Of a stretch of DNA of 64,000 nucleotides, positions 39,085 through 47,577 are shown piece by piece. A program made the translations under genes and the position numbers. Within the stretch, counting starts at the first letter, position 1. Every line of letters starts with the position of its first letter. The stretch is from positions 1-64,000 of IMG/VR virus record IMGVR_UViG_3300044624_001881; one strand, 5' to 3'. A model generated the notes under the pieces. It ran no database searches. It saw only the letters and a list, made by a program, of their open reading frames with translations, and was not told the origin of the DNA. Origin of the DNA: a virus.

Positions 39085-39976
39085 TTCTATACCAATCTAA
39101 AAGTCCTTTATAACCGTTGCAACTATTTTCAAGATTATCAACATAACGATAATGCTCGGTTAAACAATTACCATAATACTTGCACTGCTTACAAATGTCG
39201 CTAATAGTTTCTTTTTCTTTTTGAGTCCATTGGATATATTCATCCCATGATTCTAGCTCTAAGAAATATTCTTTATCATATTTATCGAACTCAAGTACAC
39301 CAAATTTTCCATTCGGTGTTATGTAAATATGATTATCAGAGAAAGCGTTATACACACCTTCGTATGAATCTCGAATTCTATCTTCATTTATAAAATGAAA
39401 CTTTTTCGGAGTAAAAGCTGTTAACCATTTTATAACAAAGTTTTCATAATCTTTATGTGTAACATTATATGAATTCGCTTGGTTTATAGAATATGGTTTA
39501 ATTTCAACTGAGTCTATAGAAGAACACGTGTTTAACATATTAATCATCTCTTCTACATCCATCTCAAGAACTTGAGGTGAAGCAAGTATCAATACTGCGA
39601 TAGGAACTGGAGACATGAGCATATTTTTATAAACGAGCTCAGACTTTTCTCGTGCAGCAAAGTCATATGACACTGAGAGATACATGTCTTCTTCGTAAAA
39701 TCCTTCATGTATCATAGAGTAATTCGTTATCACGTTGATCTCTCCATCGTAATGTTTACGAATTACATCTTTCATTGAATAGAAGTAATCTTTCTTGAGC
39801 GCACCAATCTCACCACCATAAAGATCGATGTGTTCTATAGAAGGAACTTGGCTTAACAGTTCATCGAGTCTGTCTAATTCTATCTTCTTTGTATCACGAA
39901 GTTGTGATTCGGTCAGATAACAAAAGCTACAATTAAAGTTGCAGAAGTAAGAGGGGTTGATACTTACTGTGTACAT
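39065..39976 (-). CDS. Radical SAM protein with Cys-rich C terminus, 303 aa
   Basis: The cluster-binding C-x3-C-x2-C motif is at C12, C16 and C19 (YFCNFNCSFCY), followed by a Y-G-G-E-I segment near residues 53-57 that corresponds to the G-G-E motif binding the S-adenosylmethionine amino group. The C terminus has a further group of cysteines (CKQCKYYGNCLTEHYR near 260-275, then a late Cys near 285), like the auxiliary-cluster (SPASM/twitch) region of peptide-modifying enzymes. The family uses a 4Fe-4S cluster to make a 5'-deoxyadenosyl radical; the substrate here is unknown. It is shorter than most SPASM enzymes (350-450 aa). It overlaps the upstream radical SAM gene by 13 bases. Confidence 0.88.
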   Translation of the reverse strand: MYTVSINPSYFCNFNCSFCYLTESQLRDTKKIELDRLDELLSQVPSIEHIDLYGGEIGALKKDYFYSMKDVIRKHYDGEINVITNYSMIHEGFYEEDMYLSVSYDFAAREKSELVYKNMLMSPVPIAVLILASPQVLEMDVEEMINMLNTCSSIDSVEIKPYSINQANSYNVTHKDYENFVIKWLTAFTPKKFHFINEDRIRDSYEGVYNAFSDNHIYITPNGKFGVLEFDKYDKEYFLELESWDEYIQWTQKEKETISDICKQCKYYGNCLTEHYRYVDNLENSCNGYKGLLDWYRNARVEN

Positions 39977-41001
39977 GATTCATCCACATATGGAGTTGGT
40001 TCTAAATTGATACCATTAGCTCTAATAATCTCTGGTGCAAGTTGTTTCATATGTCGGCAGTGATCTTCAACCATACCAAAATTCTTTAAATCTTTTACTG
40101 TCTTTCTACAACCGTTGCATATCTCAAACATTGGACATGTAAAGCAAGATTTTTTTAACGACAACAAATTTAAATCATCAGTTAATGGTGTAGAGAACCC
40201 GCCAGCCATCTCATATTCAAAGTCTATAGCTTTATCACGATCATCACCAAATGACCCACACGAATAGTAATCACCTTCAGGATTTATATTACGTATGGTA
40301 GAATCGCATGTACGACTTTGCGGGCATATAGTATTTTTACCACTTAAACGTTTTAACATTTGTTGAGTGTTAAATTCCCAAGGAGCTAAACCAGCTTTCC
40401 AGATCTCAACATATTTTTCATAGATCTTCGATAGTCTATACGGCTTATCTTGATCTCCGCTTGCCATAGCGTAGTTAACTTTACATATCACATTCATTCT
40501 TTTTGCTAATTCAACTGTTTGAATAACAGTATCTTCGTTTTCTTCAGTGATAACCGCAAGAAACGTAGGACGATATCCGATGTGTTCAAGCATAGCATTA
40601 GAAGCATTCCAAAAATCTTCTTCACTAAATACAGAATAATCGCCTTTAAGTCTACCATTCCCGTACTGAAAAGAAGTTGCAATACCTACACGTGGATGCA
40701 AGAACAATGGTTTCCACTTTGCTATATTCTTATAGAAAGGCCAAAGGTTTGTGGTGAGTGATACTGTAGCAGGATAATCGTTATCTTCGAGATGCTTAAT
40801 GAGTCTCCAGTAATAAGCTGGACTCATCATTAATGGGTCACCACCATTTACGATGATAGTGTTTGTGTTTGGGTATCTTTTGAGAAAACGAAAGACGCGC
40901 TCAAGATCAAGTTGGGATGTGTGTTCTTCTGATATCTTTGTTGATGAGCAGAAAGTACACTTGAAGTTACACACTTCAGTGGGCTTAATAATTAAATCCA
41001 T
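39964..41001 (-). CDS. Radical SAM/SPASM-type protein, 345 aa
   Basis: The C-x3-C-x2-C motif is at C11, C15 and C18 (EVCNFKCTFCSS) and the SAM-binding N-G-G-D-P segment is near residues 51-55. The C-terminal third has a full set of extra cysteines: C-P-Q-S-R-T-C near 225-231, Y-Y-S-C-G-S-F-G, then CFTCPMFEICNGCRK near 285-299 and a later H-C-R-H. This layout is that of SPASM enzymes that mature peptides or activate sulfatases. The Asp in G-G-D-P replaces the usual Glu. The start codon is immediately adjacent to the end of the upstream 101-aa gene. The substrate is not visible from the sequence. Confidence 0.9.
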   Translation of the reverse strand: MDLIIKPTEVCNFKCTFCSSTKISEEHTSQLDLERVFRFLKRYPNTNTIIVNGGDPLMMSPAYYWRLIKHLEDNDYPATVSLTTNLWPFYKNIAKWKPLFLHPRVGIATSFQYGNGRLKGDYSVFSEEDFWNASNAMLEHIGYRPTFLAVITEENEDTVIQTVELAKRMNVICKVNYAMASGDQDKPYRLSKIYEKYVEIWKAGLAPWEFNTQQMLKRLSGKNTICPQSRTCDSTIRNINPEGDYYSCGSFGDDRDKAIDFEYEMAGGFSTPLTDDLNLLSLKKSCFTCPMFEICNGCRKTVKDLKNFGMVEDHCRHMKQLAPEIIRANGINLEPTPYVDESCTQ

Positions 41002-41307
41002 TTATATATCAGCGTTAGGTTTATCTTTGCCATACTTGTAATTACATTCTCTAAAATATTGTGTCTTATCAATAGAATCAACACCTTCAATTTCACATAA
41101 CCTACGATTAATAATACGAATCTCTTCTTTGAGAATCTGACCGTATGGTTCCATAACTTGAATCATATCCATATACATTTTATATTTCACGGGATCATTC
41201 TGAAAATCGTGCATTTTAGTGATCCAAACGTTGTATATTTCTGCGCACAGATCTCTTTCATCACCAAGATCTTTTTTCTTTTTTAATAGAGATTCAATCT
41301 CGGTCAT
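41002..41307 (-). CDS. Small helical protein of unknown function, 101 aa
   Basis: A Lys/Glu/Asp-rich protein. Residues 1-80 look wholly alpha-helical with coiled-coil character (SLLKKKKDLGDERDL and IQVMEPYGQILKEEIRIINR). I recognise no domain. It overlaps the upstream oxygenase gene by 14 bases and touches the downstream radical SAM start, so it is part of the operon. It could be a partner or substrate-binding subunit of either neighbour; the sequence does not decide this. Confidence 0.7.
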   Translation of the reverse strand: MTEIESLLKKKKDLGDERDLCAEIYNVWITKMHDFQNDPVKYKMYMDMIQVMEPYGQILKEEIRIINRRLCEIEGVDSIDKTQYFRECNYKYGKDKPNADI

Positions 41308-41821
41308 CTTCTAATCCTACACTATAATCAAAGCTAGCAAGTCTACGAGTGATTTTTGTTGACTCTGCTCTATGCCAGAATCCACGACAGTTATTCACCA
41401 TAAAAAGATCTCCAGCTTGTGGATAGAATTGAGCAGTTTCTTCTCTACCATCTTCATTATACCATTTAAAGTTAATTGATCCGCCGGTCTCAGGTTTTTG
41501 TGTATCAAAGTAATACAAGAAGAATACGTCATATCCTTCAAACATATCTGTGTGCCAACCTTGGTTGTCGGCATCAACTCCGTCCCAAACTAGAAATTTA
41601 TTATACTTTGCGTCTGGCCATTCGGGAAGAATATACTTTGTTGTTATATACTGAGCAAACGTGTACATTCGCTTAGTCAGTTCTGGACTAACATCCTTCT
41701 CACCGTTATCACGGGCACGCTCTTCAACATTAAGAAGTCTAAATTCAGATATATTTATTAGGTCAAGAGCTCCTGGTTCACTTAACTTAACAAAACCTTT
41801 GGTGTAGATATCTTTAATCAT
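41294..41821 (-). CDS. 2-oxoglutarate/Fe(II)-dependent oxygenase-like protein, 175 aa
   Basis: Iron ligands H90-x-D92 sit in NQGWHTDMFEGYDVFFLYYF, followed by G-G-S-I-N-F-K, and the distal pair H150 plus Arg 159/160 sits in GDLFMVNNCRGFWHRAES...RR. These are the complete facial triad and the 2-oxoglutarate Arg of the superfamily. The W-H-T-D motif and the short size fit phage prolyl-hydroxylase-like enzymes. Its ATG overlaps the stop of the upstream B12-type radical SAM gene by four bases (ATGA), which implies coupled translation. The substrate is unknown; a protein or peptide made by this operon is the economical guess. Confidence 0.87.
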   Translation of the reverse strand: MIKDIYTKGFVKLSEPGALDLINISEFRLLNVEERARDNGEKDVSPELTKRMYTFAQYITTKYILPEWPDAKYNKFLVWDGVDADNQGWHTDMFEGYDVFFLYYFDTQKPETGGSINFKWYNEDGREETAQFYPQAGDLFMVNNCRGFWHRAESTKITRRLASFDYSVGLEDDRD

Positions 41822-43566
41822 GCTGCGCTCTCGACATAAAGTTGTTTAAATAATTCAGATATTATGATTGGCTTATATTTAGATAATAGGTTATTAATAG
41901 TTTGATTTCTAAGTACACCATCTAATCTTTTAATGTTTTTAGAAGGAGTGTTTGGATTTAATATATCAGCGATCTCGTTGTGTATCGGTTGAAAATCATT
42001 AAGAGAAGAGATTATACCGTAACACATTTTACCAAAATTGCTAGGTGTTGTGTCGTTTTCAAACAAATGATATATTTCTTTTAATAGTGTATTACCAGCG
42101 ATATTCATAAACCACATTTCACACATATCTGCATAACTATAAGAATAACAAGAGGAAATTGTTTTAAATCTATTTCTTTTTGATTTATAGAAACTTAACT
42201 GATTATCAACACCTTCTTCATCGATAAGATCTGTATATACTTCAACTAATTGAATATTATACTTCTTAATGTAGTCTGGTTTTGTTAAATCTGAATCTGG
42301 CAAAAACATGTAGTCATGTCTAAAGCTACTCCAAGATTTAAAGTTCCATAAGATATCGAATTCTCTATAGAAATCATCTTTAGTACTTCCAGGCATTCCT
42401 AAAATTAATTCTAATGCTGGGACTGGGTATCCTTGCTCGTGGCATTTCTTATTAATATGTTCACTTAATTTTAGTTTATCTTCTAATTTTAAGTCAACTC
42501 TTGCAGCGACTTTCATTGCTTCTTCACTAACACTTTGAAGACTAACAGTTGGTACAACACTGATATATGACGTACCTTCATTAGTTTTTGCTAAATACTC
42601 GCCGTCGCCATGTGCAAGTATAAAACCAACTTCTTTTTTGGTAATGGCACTGCTATGTATTTCAGGACCAGTTCCAACGACATTAAAACACGCGTCAACA
42701 AGGCTGATTCGTCTGGCTAGATCTTTACTTTTCATCGTGCTAATGTCAGTTAGATTAGCCTTATTATCATACGCAAATTTAAAGATTTCCATATCTCGTT
42801 CAACAAAAGCACCAAAGTTTGCATCCGTAAGATACATATCTCTAAAGCCAGCATCTCTAAGTGCAAGTATATCTTGCTTTACTATATCAGTTGGCTTTTT
42901 ATATACCTTTGAACCAATACCTCCGCCCCACTCGCAGAAGCTGCAGCTGTATGGACATCCTCTTGTAGTTTCTAAGATACAAAACGGTTCAAGATAATTG
43001 CTCTGTGCATAAGTTCTTGTTTCTTTTAAGTAATCAAAGTGTTCACTATATACACTGTAGTCTTGCATAAACTGAGGGCAAGTCTTTTTACTATTAAGCT
43101 CCCACGACAAATCTTCTCGGCGAGGCTGCTTATTATTCTCAAAATAAGAATCTATTAAATCTTTTACAAACTCTTCTCCAGGCTTAGTCGGCTTTAATAT
43201 AAAGTCGTATGCTGGTCTAGAGTTTAAAAATTCAGGATCGTTTGTGCCGATCTGCGGGCCACCCAATACACAAATGGCATTTGGATTGATTTGTTTGACT
43301 AGAGAACACAATGAGTCGCATATATCGTAATTCCAGATATAGCTTGAGAATAAAAAGATGTCTGCATCCTTTACTTCTTCGTGTATATCTTCAATTGATT
43401 CATAAGCATTAAATTTATATGGTGCTGGGATCCAATTGACTTGATCATTGAACTTACCATATCTTTTATAATGACTCTGAAACATTAAATACGCAGCGTT
43501 ATTTGCTAAACACCAATCAGCATGTGGCGGGTTTATAAACGCAATATTAATTTTTTGATTTAACAT
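41818..43566 (-). CDS. Cobalamin-type (class B) radical SAM protein, ~582 aa
   Basis: The N-terminal ~150 residues are a Rossmann-like B12-binding-type domain (INIAFINPPHADW, D-A-D-I-F-L-F-S-S-Y-I-W, V-L-G-G-P-Q-I-G). The radical SAM core follows, with C204, C208 and C211 (ETTRGCPYSCSFCEWGGG). Residues after about 400 form an extra C-terminal domain of mixed character. Class B enzymes often methylate unreactive carbons or form new C-C bonds. A D-x-H-x-x-G motif for cobalamin-His ligation is not evident, so a base-off mode or loss of B12 binding is possible. I chose ATG 43566 because the conserved fold begins there. A GTG at 43596 would add ten Arg/Lys-rich residues and lengthen the overlap with the upstream gene from 20 to 50 bases. 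Confidence 0.88.
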   Translation of the reverse strand: MLNQKINIAFINPPHADWCLANNAAYLMFQSHYKRYGKFNDQVNWIPAPYKFNAYESIEDIHEEVKDADIFLFSSYIWNYDICDSLCSLVKQINPNAICVLGGPQIGTNDPEFLNSRPAYDFILKPTKPGEEFVKDLIDSYFENNKQPRREDLSWELNSKKTCPQFMQDYSVYSEHFDYLKETRTYAQSNYLEPFCILETTRGCPYSCSFCEWGGGIGSKVYKKPTDIVKQDILALRDAGFRDMYLTDANFGAFVERDMEIFKFAYDNKANLTDISTMKSKDLARRISLVDACFNVVGTGPEIHSSAITKKEVGFILAHGDGEYLAKTNEGTSYISVVPTVSLQSVSEEAMKVAARVDLKLEDKLKLSEHINKKCHEQGYPVPALELILGMPGSTKDDFYREFDILWNFKSWSSFRHDYMFLPDSDLTKPDYIKKYNIQLVEVYTDLIDEEGVDNQLSFYKSKRNRFKTISSCYSYSYADMCEMWFMNIAGNTLLKEIYHLFENDTTPSNFGKMCYGIISSLNDFQPIHNEIADILNPNTPSKNIKRLDGVLRNQTINNLLSKYKPIIISELFKQLYVESAA

Positions 43567-44557
43567 ACCTAAACGTCTCTTTAAAAACACATTCACCTAG
43601 ATCTCTTTTTATCTTAGAGTAATCATTCTTTATGAAGCATGTAAATGGACACTTTTTATAGAATTCGCACTCGAAGCAATTATATTTATTAATAAATTTC
43701 TCGACAATTGCACCAGAGAACAAATCATTCGAGGATGGATTTTTAAGGAATAATGAACCAGAACACCCTGTTGGTACAGGACCAGTTGGTAACATAGTAT
43801 AACTGTTACCTCTAGTACATGACATCTTATTAGTTGGATTATCTTCAGTAAAGTATGCTATATTTATGCAGTCAGGATAGTTATCAACGAGATGCTTGTA
43901 GAATGATAACATTTCTGTTTCACTGGGCATTAAAGCTTCAGAAGTATCAACTGCAGGAATAAGCGAGTCAAAATCGCAAGGAAAACGTTGATAAAGATAA
44001 TCAAAATACTTATCGCCATTGATAATGGCTTTCATGCTCTGTTTTGTTGCAACGCAGCTAATCATTCGAATACGATCACTTAACAAAACTACATTCTGTT
44101 TAAATTTCTCGAATTGTTGCTGGTTAAATCTTCCAGTAGGATCGTACGACACAGACACAATATAATCATGCTCTTCTAAGAATGATTTGATGGCGTCTAC
44201 GTTGTCAAACAATAGATTAGTAATAAAATTGGCTTCAACAAATTTATCACCAGAAATTTTATTGCGAATATCTACTATAAACTGTTGATAGATATCAAGA
44301 AAACCTCGGTCTATCCAACGATCTTGGAATAGTTCTCCACCCATTAAGTGTATCTTAAAATGTGTTGATCTTTTATTGCTGTTGATCCAAGCGGCAATGT
44401 TATCAGCCTTAGCTAAGATTTCTTCTCTGCTAGCTCCGACAATTGAGTTGTGGTCTTGAGGACAGAATACACATGCTAAATTGCAGTGTTCAAATAAGCA
44501 TACGACTATTTCAGCATAATTAATGACCTTTTGGTCAATCAAATTGTATATACTCAC
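43547..44557 (-). CDS. Radical SAM/SPASM-type protein, 336 aa
   Basis: The cluster motif is at C25, C29 and C32 (FEHCNLACVFCPQDHN), and the SAM-binding segment is H-L-M-G-G-E near residues 69-74. The C terminus has the extra cysteines of a SPASM-type auxiliary region: C-T-R-G near 257, G-C-S-G-S near 274, then CFECEFYKKCPFTCF near 303-317 and a last Cys near 326. The start is GTG, and its GTGA overlaps the stop of the upstream oxygenase gene. The C-P-Q-D-H-N continuation is like that of several peptide-modifying SPASM proteins. Reaction and substrate are unknown. Confidence 0.9.
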   Translation of the reverse strand: MSIYNLIDQKVINYAEIVVCLFEHCNLACVFCPQDHNSIVGASREEILAKADNIAAWINSNKRSTHFKIHLMGGELFQDRWIDRGFLDIYQQFIVDIRNKISGDKFVEANFITNLLFDNVDAIKSFLEEHDYIVSVSYDPTGRFNQQQFEKFKQNVVLLSDRIRMISCVATKQSMKAIINGDKYFDYLYQRFPCDFDSLIPAVDTSEALMPSETEMLSFYKHLVDNYPDCINIAYFTEDNPTNKMSCTRGNSYTMLPTGPVPTGCSGSLFLKNPSSNDLFSGAIVEKFINKYNCFECEFYKKCPFTCFIKNDYSKIKRDLGECVFKETFRYVKSKN

Positions 44558-45036
44558 TTTATTGCCGGAATTGTAAACTCGAATGATAAGAGTCTTCTAG
44601 GACCACTAAGATGGGTTGCTCTATGCTGAAACTTTTTATTTTGATTTAACCATACAAACTGATTCTTGTTAGGATATATTTTAAATTCCTCAGTCGGTGT
44701 TTTAATCTCAATAGAATTACCATGTAGCTCGCCATCATCGAGATATATTAAAAAATTGCTATTGAATTCTTCATTGCTATCATTGTGCCAATCACTGGAC
44801 ATGTTATCTACACCGGTCCACATACCTCGTTCACCAATAGAATATTCGTCAAATAATGATGAAACATACTTTTTAGCTACATGTCGATGCAATATATCAA
44901 GCAACTCTACAGCTTCTTCTTCAAGCTCTGCTTCACCATTATTACAATCAGGAAATTCAAATTTTTTAAATAAGAATGCTGCGTCTAATGTTAAAAAATC
45001 ACTTGTAAATCCATTAATTAAAAAATTATTAATCAT
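44554..45036 (-). CDS. 2-oxoglutarate/Fe(II)-dependent oxygenase-like protein, 160 aa
   Basis: The facial triad is H84-x-D86 (SSDWHNDSNEEFNSNFLIYL) and H138 (KNQFVWLNQNKKFQHRATH), with Arg 147/148 placed to bind 2-oxoglutarate (G-P-R-R-L-L-S-F-E-F). The arrangement is that of the other two oxygenases of this operon, but the sequences are strongly diverged, so they are not recent duplicates. It starts two bases after the end of the 389-aa gene and overlaps the next gene by four bases (GTGA). An oxidising step on a peptide or protein is likely; the substrate is unknown. Confidence 0.82.
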   Translation of the reverse strand: MINNFLINGFTSDFLTLDAAFLFKKFEFPDCNNGEAELEEEAVELLDILHRHVAKKYVSSLFDEYSIGERGMWTGVDNMSSDWHNDSNEEFNSNFLIYLDDGELHGNSIEIKTPTEEFKIYPNKNQFVWLNQNKKFQHRATHLSGPRRLLSFEFTIPAIK

Positions 45037-45038
45037 TA

Positions 45039-46208
45039 TTACCTCAATGTATACTTAAAAAGTATTTCCTTATTTTCGTAATTTTGTAAAAGATGATCGA
45101 CAAAATATGTATTAACAGATCCTAAATCGATTGCATAAAATGCGCCAGCTGCATGATTGTGATGATGAAGTTCGTACTCTATAATCTTTTTCATGTTTTC
45201 TACACTGATGATATCACTATCAGCAAAGAATGGAATAAAATCAAACTTATCAATTTCAGATCTTAAAACTGTATACCACTGCTCATCCGTCCAAACAGTA
45301 CCAGTAACAATACTGTATTGTCTTAATACAGGTATGTCTGCAGCAGTAAAGTTGCGAAGATTAATAGTGCTAGTAGCAGAAGGAGCGTACATAGAGGTTT
45401 TAGTAGTTCCCCAAACGTTTACTCTACACATTACTTCTATCATAGGTGCTGGGTCATTCGCCATATCATAGAAGTTGTCAAAAGTATACGGCCCGTTTTG
45501 AACTTGAAGAAGCTGCTGAAAAACCGGCTTTTGAAAATGAACAAGAAGAATTTCTTTGTGTTCGTAAAGAAACTTTTCTAAATCTTTTTTTACTAAAGGT
45601 GACATCGATATTGCTAAGGCCTGTGCGTATCTTTCGTCGTACAAATACGAGGCTAATAAAAACTCAACACTTAGCATTGGTCTAATTGAATCGATAAACG
45701 AGTCAAAATTATCGCCAGTTGGAAGAGGATCTTGCGAATAACAGGTTAGGAATTTAGCTTCTTCTAACTGCCATGTTTCAGATATGCCATTAGCAAATCT
45801 TTGAGTGGCTGACATTCGGCTATTAACAAAGTTCTTTTCTTTAAACATGTGAGATTTAAAAAATTTCCAAGCGTCTGTATCAGAAGCATTCGGTAAAATT
45901 AATTTAAGCCATTGGCTGGCTAGATGATAATAAGAATCGTAATCGCAATATATGTAAAAAGGTCGCGAGTTTAATTCACTGCATTCTTTTGCTGCTATTA
46001 ACAAATCTGTGAACGAAGCGTATGGAGCACCTTCTCCGAATAGTTCACCTACTGATTTAACAGAAGCTAAGATTTTTCCATAAAATACAACAGCTAAATC
46101 TTCATACGCATCAATACCACCGTTTTCTTGTGAGACTATAATACGATTTTGACTCATGCTTATCTTTTCATCAAAATCAAGATATATTTTATTGAACAGG
46201 TGGAACAT
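45039..46208 (-). CDS. Protein of unknown function in the radical SAM operon, 389 aa
   Basis: I recognise no family. The N terminus (MFHLFNKIYLDFDEKI, then Q-N-R-I-I-V-S-Q) looks like the edge of a globular alpha/beta domain. Residues about 60-115 continue with F-Y-I-Y-C-D-Y-D-S-Y-Y. The last 60 residues contain a His cluster (YELHHHNHAAGAFYAIDLG) that could bind metal. No C-x3-C-x2-C and no clear HxD...H triad is seen. It overlaps the 244-aa gene upstream by 20 bases, and the two look like functional partners. It lies between the Cys/His-tailed protein and the modifying enzymes, so a recognition or transfer role is conceivable. Confidence 0.72.
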   Translation of the reverse strand: MFHLFNKIYLDFDEKISMSQNRIIVSQENGGIDAYEDLAVVFYGKILASVKSVGELFGEGAPYASFTDLLIAAKECSELNSRPFYIYCDYDSYYHLASQWLKLILPNASDTDAWKFFKSHMFKEKNFVNSRMSATQRFANGISETWQLEEAKFLTCYSQDPLPTGDNFDSFIDSIRPMLSVEFLLASYLYDERYAQALAISMSPLVKKDLEKFLYEHKEILLVHFQKPVFQQLLQVQNGPYTFDNFYDMANDPAPMIEVMCRVNVWGTTKTSMYAPSATSTINLRNFTAADIPVLRQYSIVTGTVWTDEQWYTVLRSEIDKFDFIPFFADSDIISVENMKKIIEYELHHHNHAAGAFYAIDLGSVNTYFVDHLLQNYENKEILFKYTLR

Positions 46209-46923
46209 TTTCTAACTCCTGAATTTCTTTTTGAATTTCTAATAGTGATGTTGCAACACTAGCGTCATATTGTTCCTTAGTCACGATTCCATTTGCTATA
46301 CCCCAAGTTAAAAGGAACATGGGATTATTTTCATTAGCCCAGTACGAATAAAGATTCTGTCCTTTAAACATGTATTCGTTAAAGTACTTAGAATAATATA
46401 TTATATTTTCTTCCTTTATGTTTTCATAAAAGCTATAAAATTCTTCGTGCTTTAACAAGCTAACAAAATTGATACCTTCTGTAGAGTCGGTGTCATTAGT
46501 TGGTAGGCTTATAATCTGTTCTTTAATAGAATCATCATTGATGCAGTACATATTAAAAAGTATTAGAGAGTCTAATTTCTCTATCCACGAATCTAACAAG
46601 TGACCATACTTTTCTACAACAGTGGGAGTAAAATTTTCTTTAAGACCTTTACGTTGTAATAGCATGTCGATTACTCTATATTCTAATGATGGAATATTAA
46701 CAATATGAGTAAACTTTAGATAAGCTTCAACCATATCAAATAACGAATCATTTGTATCATATAAAATGTCGCAAGGAAGATCAAGATTACCTAGATATAT
46801 TAATAGCTTTTCACCCTTAATATCAGAAATACCGTAGTCTATAATATACTTAGTGTCTTTGTCTTGAAAATAAAGTTTCAGGTCTTCAATACCAATTGGT
46901 GCTTTTGTTGTAATAACATTCAT
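46189..46923 (-). CDS. Protein of unknown function in the radical SAM operon, 244 aa
   Basis: I recognise no family. The protein is Asp/Glu/Tyr-rich, with an alpha/beta-looking N-terminal half (DTKYIIDYGISDIKGEKLLI) and a helical C-terminal half (EEFYSFYENIKEENIIYYSK near residues 160-179). No signal peptide, membrane segment or metal motif is visible. It starts 12 bases after the end of the Cys/His-tailed protein gene, the closest downstream neighbour of the proposed substrate, and overlaps the 389-aa gene by 20 bases. The sequence does not reveal a function. Confidence 0.72.
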   Translation of the reverse strand: MNVITTKAPIGIEDLKLYFQDKDTKYIIDYGISDIKGEKLLIYLGNLDLPCDILYDTNDSLFDMVEAYLKFTHIVNIPSLEYRVIDMLLQRKGLKENFTPTVVEKYGHLLDSWIEKLDSLILFNMYCINDDSIKEQIISLPTNDTDSTEGINFVSLLKHEEFYSFYENIKEENIIYYSKYFNEYMFKGQNLYSYWANENNPMFLLTWGIANGIVTKEQYDASVATSLLEIQKEIQELENVPPVQ

Positions 46924-46935
46924 AATATAGATTCC

Positions 46936-47577
46936 TTATCTGCGGCCGCGAGACACATGGCAGTTGTTATGGCAAGAAGCATGACAAACGTTCACTTGCT
47001 GTGTATGAACGGTTGCTCGAGCAGTGTTATACGCGGTTCTTAAATTTGTGAAGAATGCTTCTAGATTTGCGGTGTTAATTAGAGAAACACCGTCATTTGC
47101 TATACCAGTAGATACGGTTCCAGCAAGGCCTTGTAAATAAGATGTATTTAAATTTGAAACGTTAGTACTGTCACGAATAATGCCGGGTCCTTGTCCAGTA
47201 ATAGGGCCCAAGTCTGTTCTTACGTTGTTTCCTGTGCCATTACCAGTAGGACGAGGAGTAATAAACCCGGTTCCAGTAATAAACAGAATAGCTCTCATAT
47301 TACGAATACGTGTAAAAGTTGCTGTTTCAGTTCTTAAAACGTTTATAATTGTAGAGGCGGTAATTAGACCAGTTGGCCCGCCTATGCTAGTTCCGTTAAT
47401 ACCTATGCCTTTACCGCTAGCGTTTCCACCAAAGATGTTTGGAAAATATCCTGAGTAAACATCGAATGGAAAAGCGCCGCTGTGCCACACAATTCCAGCA
47501 TTTGCACTAGCTACGACGTAATCGGCAAATCTATCTACAATGTTTTGTGCGTTAATGTTATTTGTAAGTACTGCCAT
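46936..47577 (-). CDS. Candidate modification substrate with Cys/His C-terminal tail, 213 aa
   Basis: The body (residues 1-195) is Asn/Gly/Thr/Ile-rich and beta-type, with W-H-S-G-A-F-P-F near 31-38 and Gly-rich segments (GNASGKGIGINGTSIGGPTG), like a small virion or fiber-tip protein. It ends in CHASCHNNCHVSRGRR: three C-H pairs spaced four residues apart, two of them followed by x-Ser, then an Arg-rich end. The body contains no other Cys, so all three are in the tail. A tail of this kind directly downstream of a SPASM radical SAM gene (20-base overlap) resembles precursor/maturase pairs, and the H-x-S pattern recalls the His-Xaa-Ser system. At 213 aa it is longer than a typical peptide precursor, so it may instead be a structural protein modified at its end. 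Confidence 0.8.
   Translation of the reverse strand: MAVLTNNINAQNIVDRFADYVVASANAGIVWHSGAFPFDVYSGYFPNIFGGNASGKGIGINGTSIGGPTGLITASTIINVLRTETATFTRIRNMRAILFITGTGFITPRPTGNGTGNNVRTDLGPITGQGPGIIRDSTNVSNLNTSYLQGLAGTVSTGIANDGVSLINTANLEAFFTNLRTAYNTARATVHTQQVNVCHASCHNNCHVSRGRR

Noticed and set aside
43567-43596. GTG 43596 as the start of the cobalamin-type radical SAM gene
   Set aside because: It adds ten Arg/Lys-rich residues before the conserved fold, enlarges the overlap, and has no well-spaced ribosome-binding site; ATG 43566 is preferred but not proven.
46936-47577. Lanthipeptide or microcin-type precursor for the Cys/His-tailed protein
   Set aside because: No LanB/LanC/LanM-like or YcaO gene and no export ABC transporter are present, and the protein is too long for a secreted peptide; a modified virion protein fits better.
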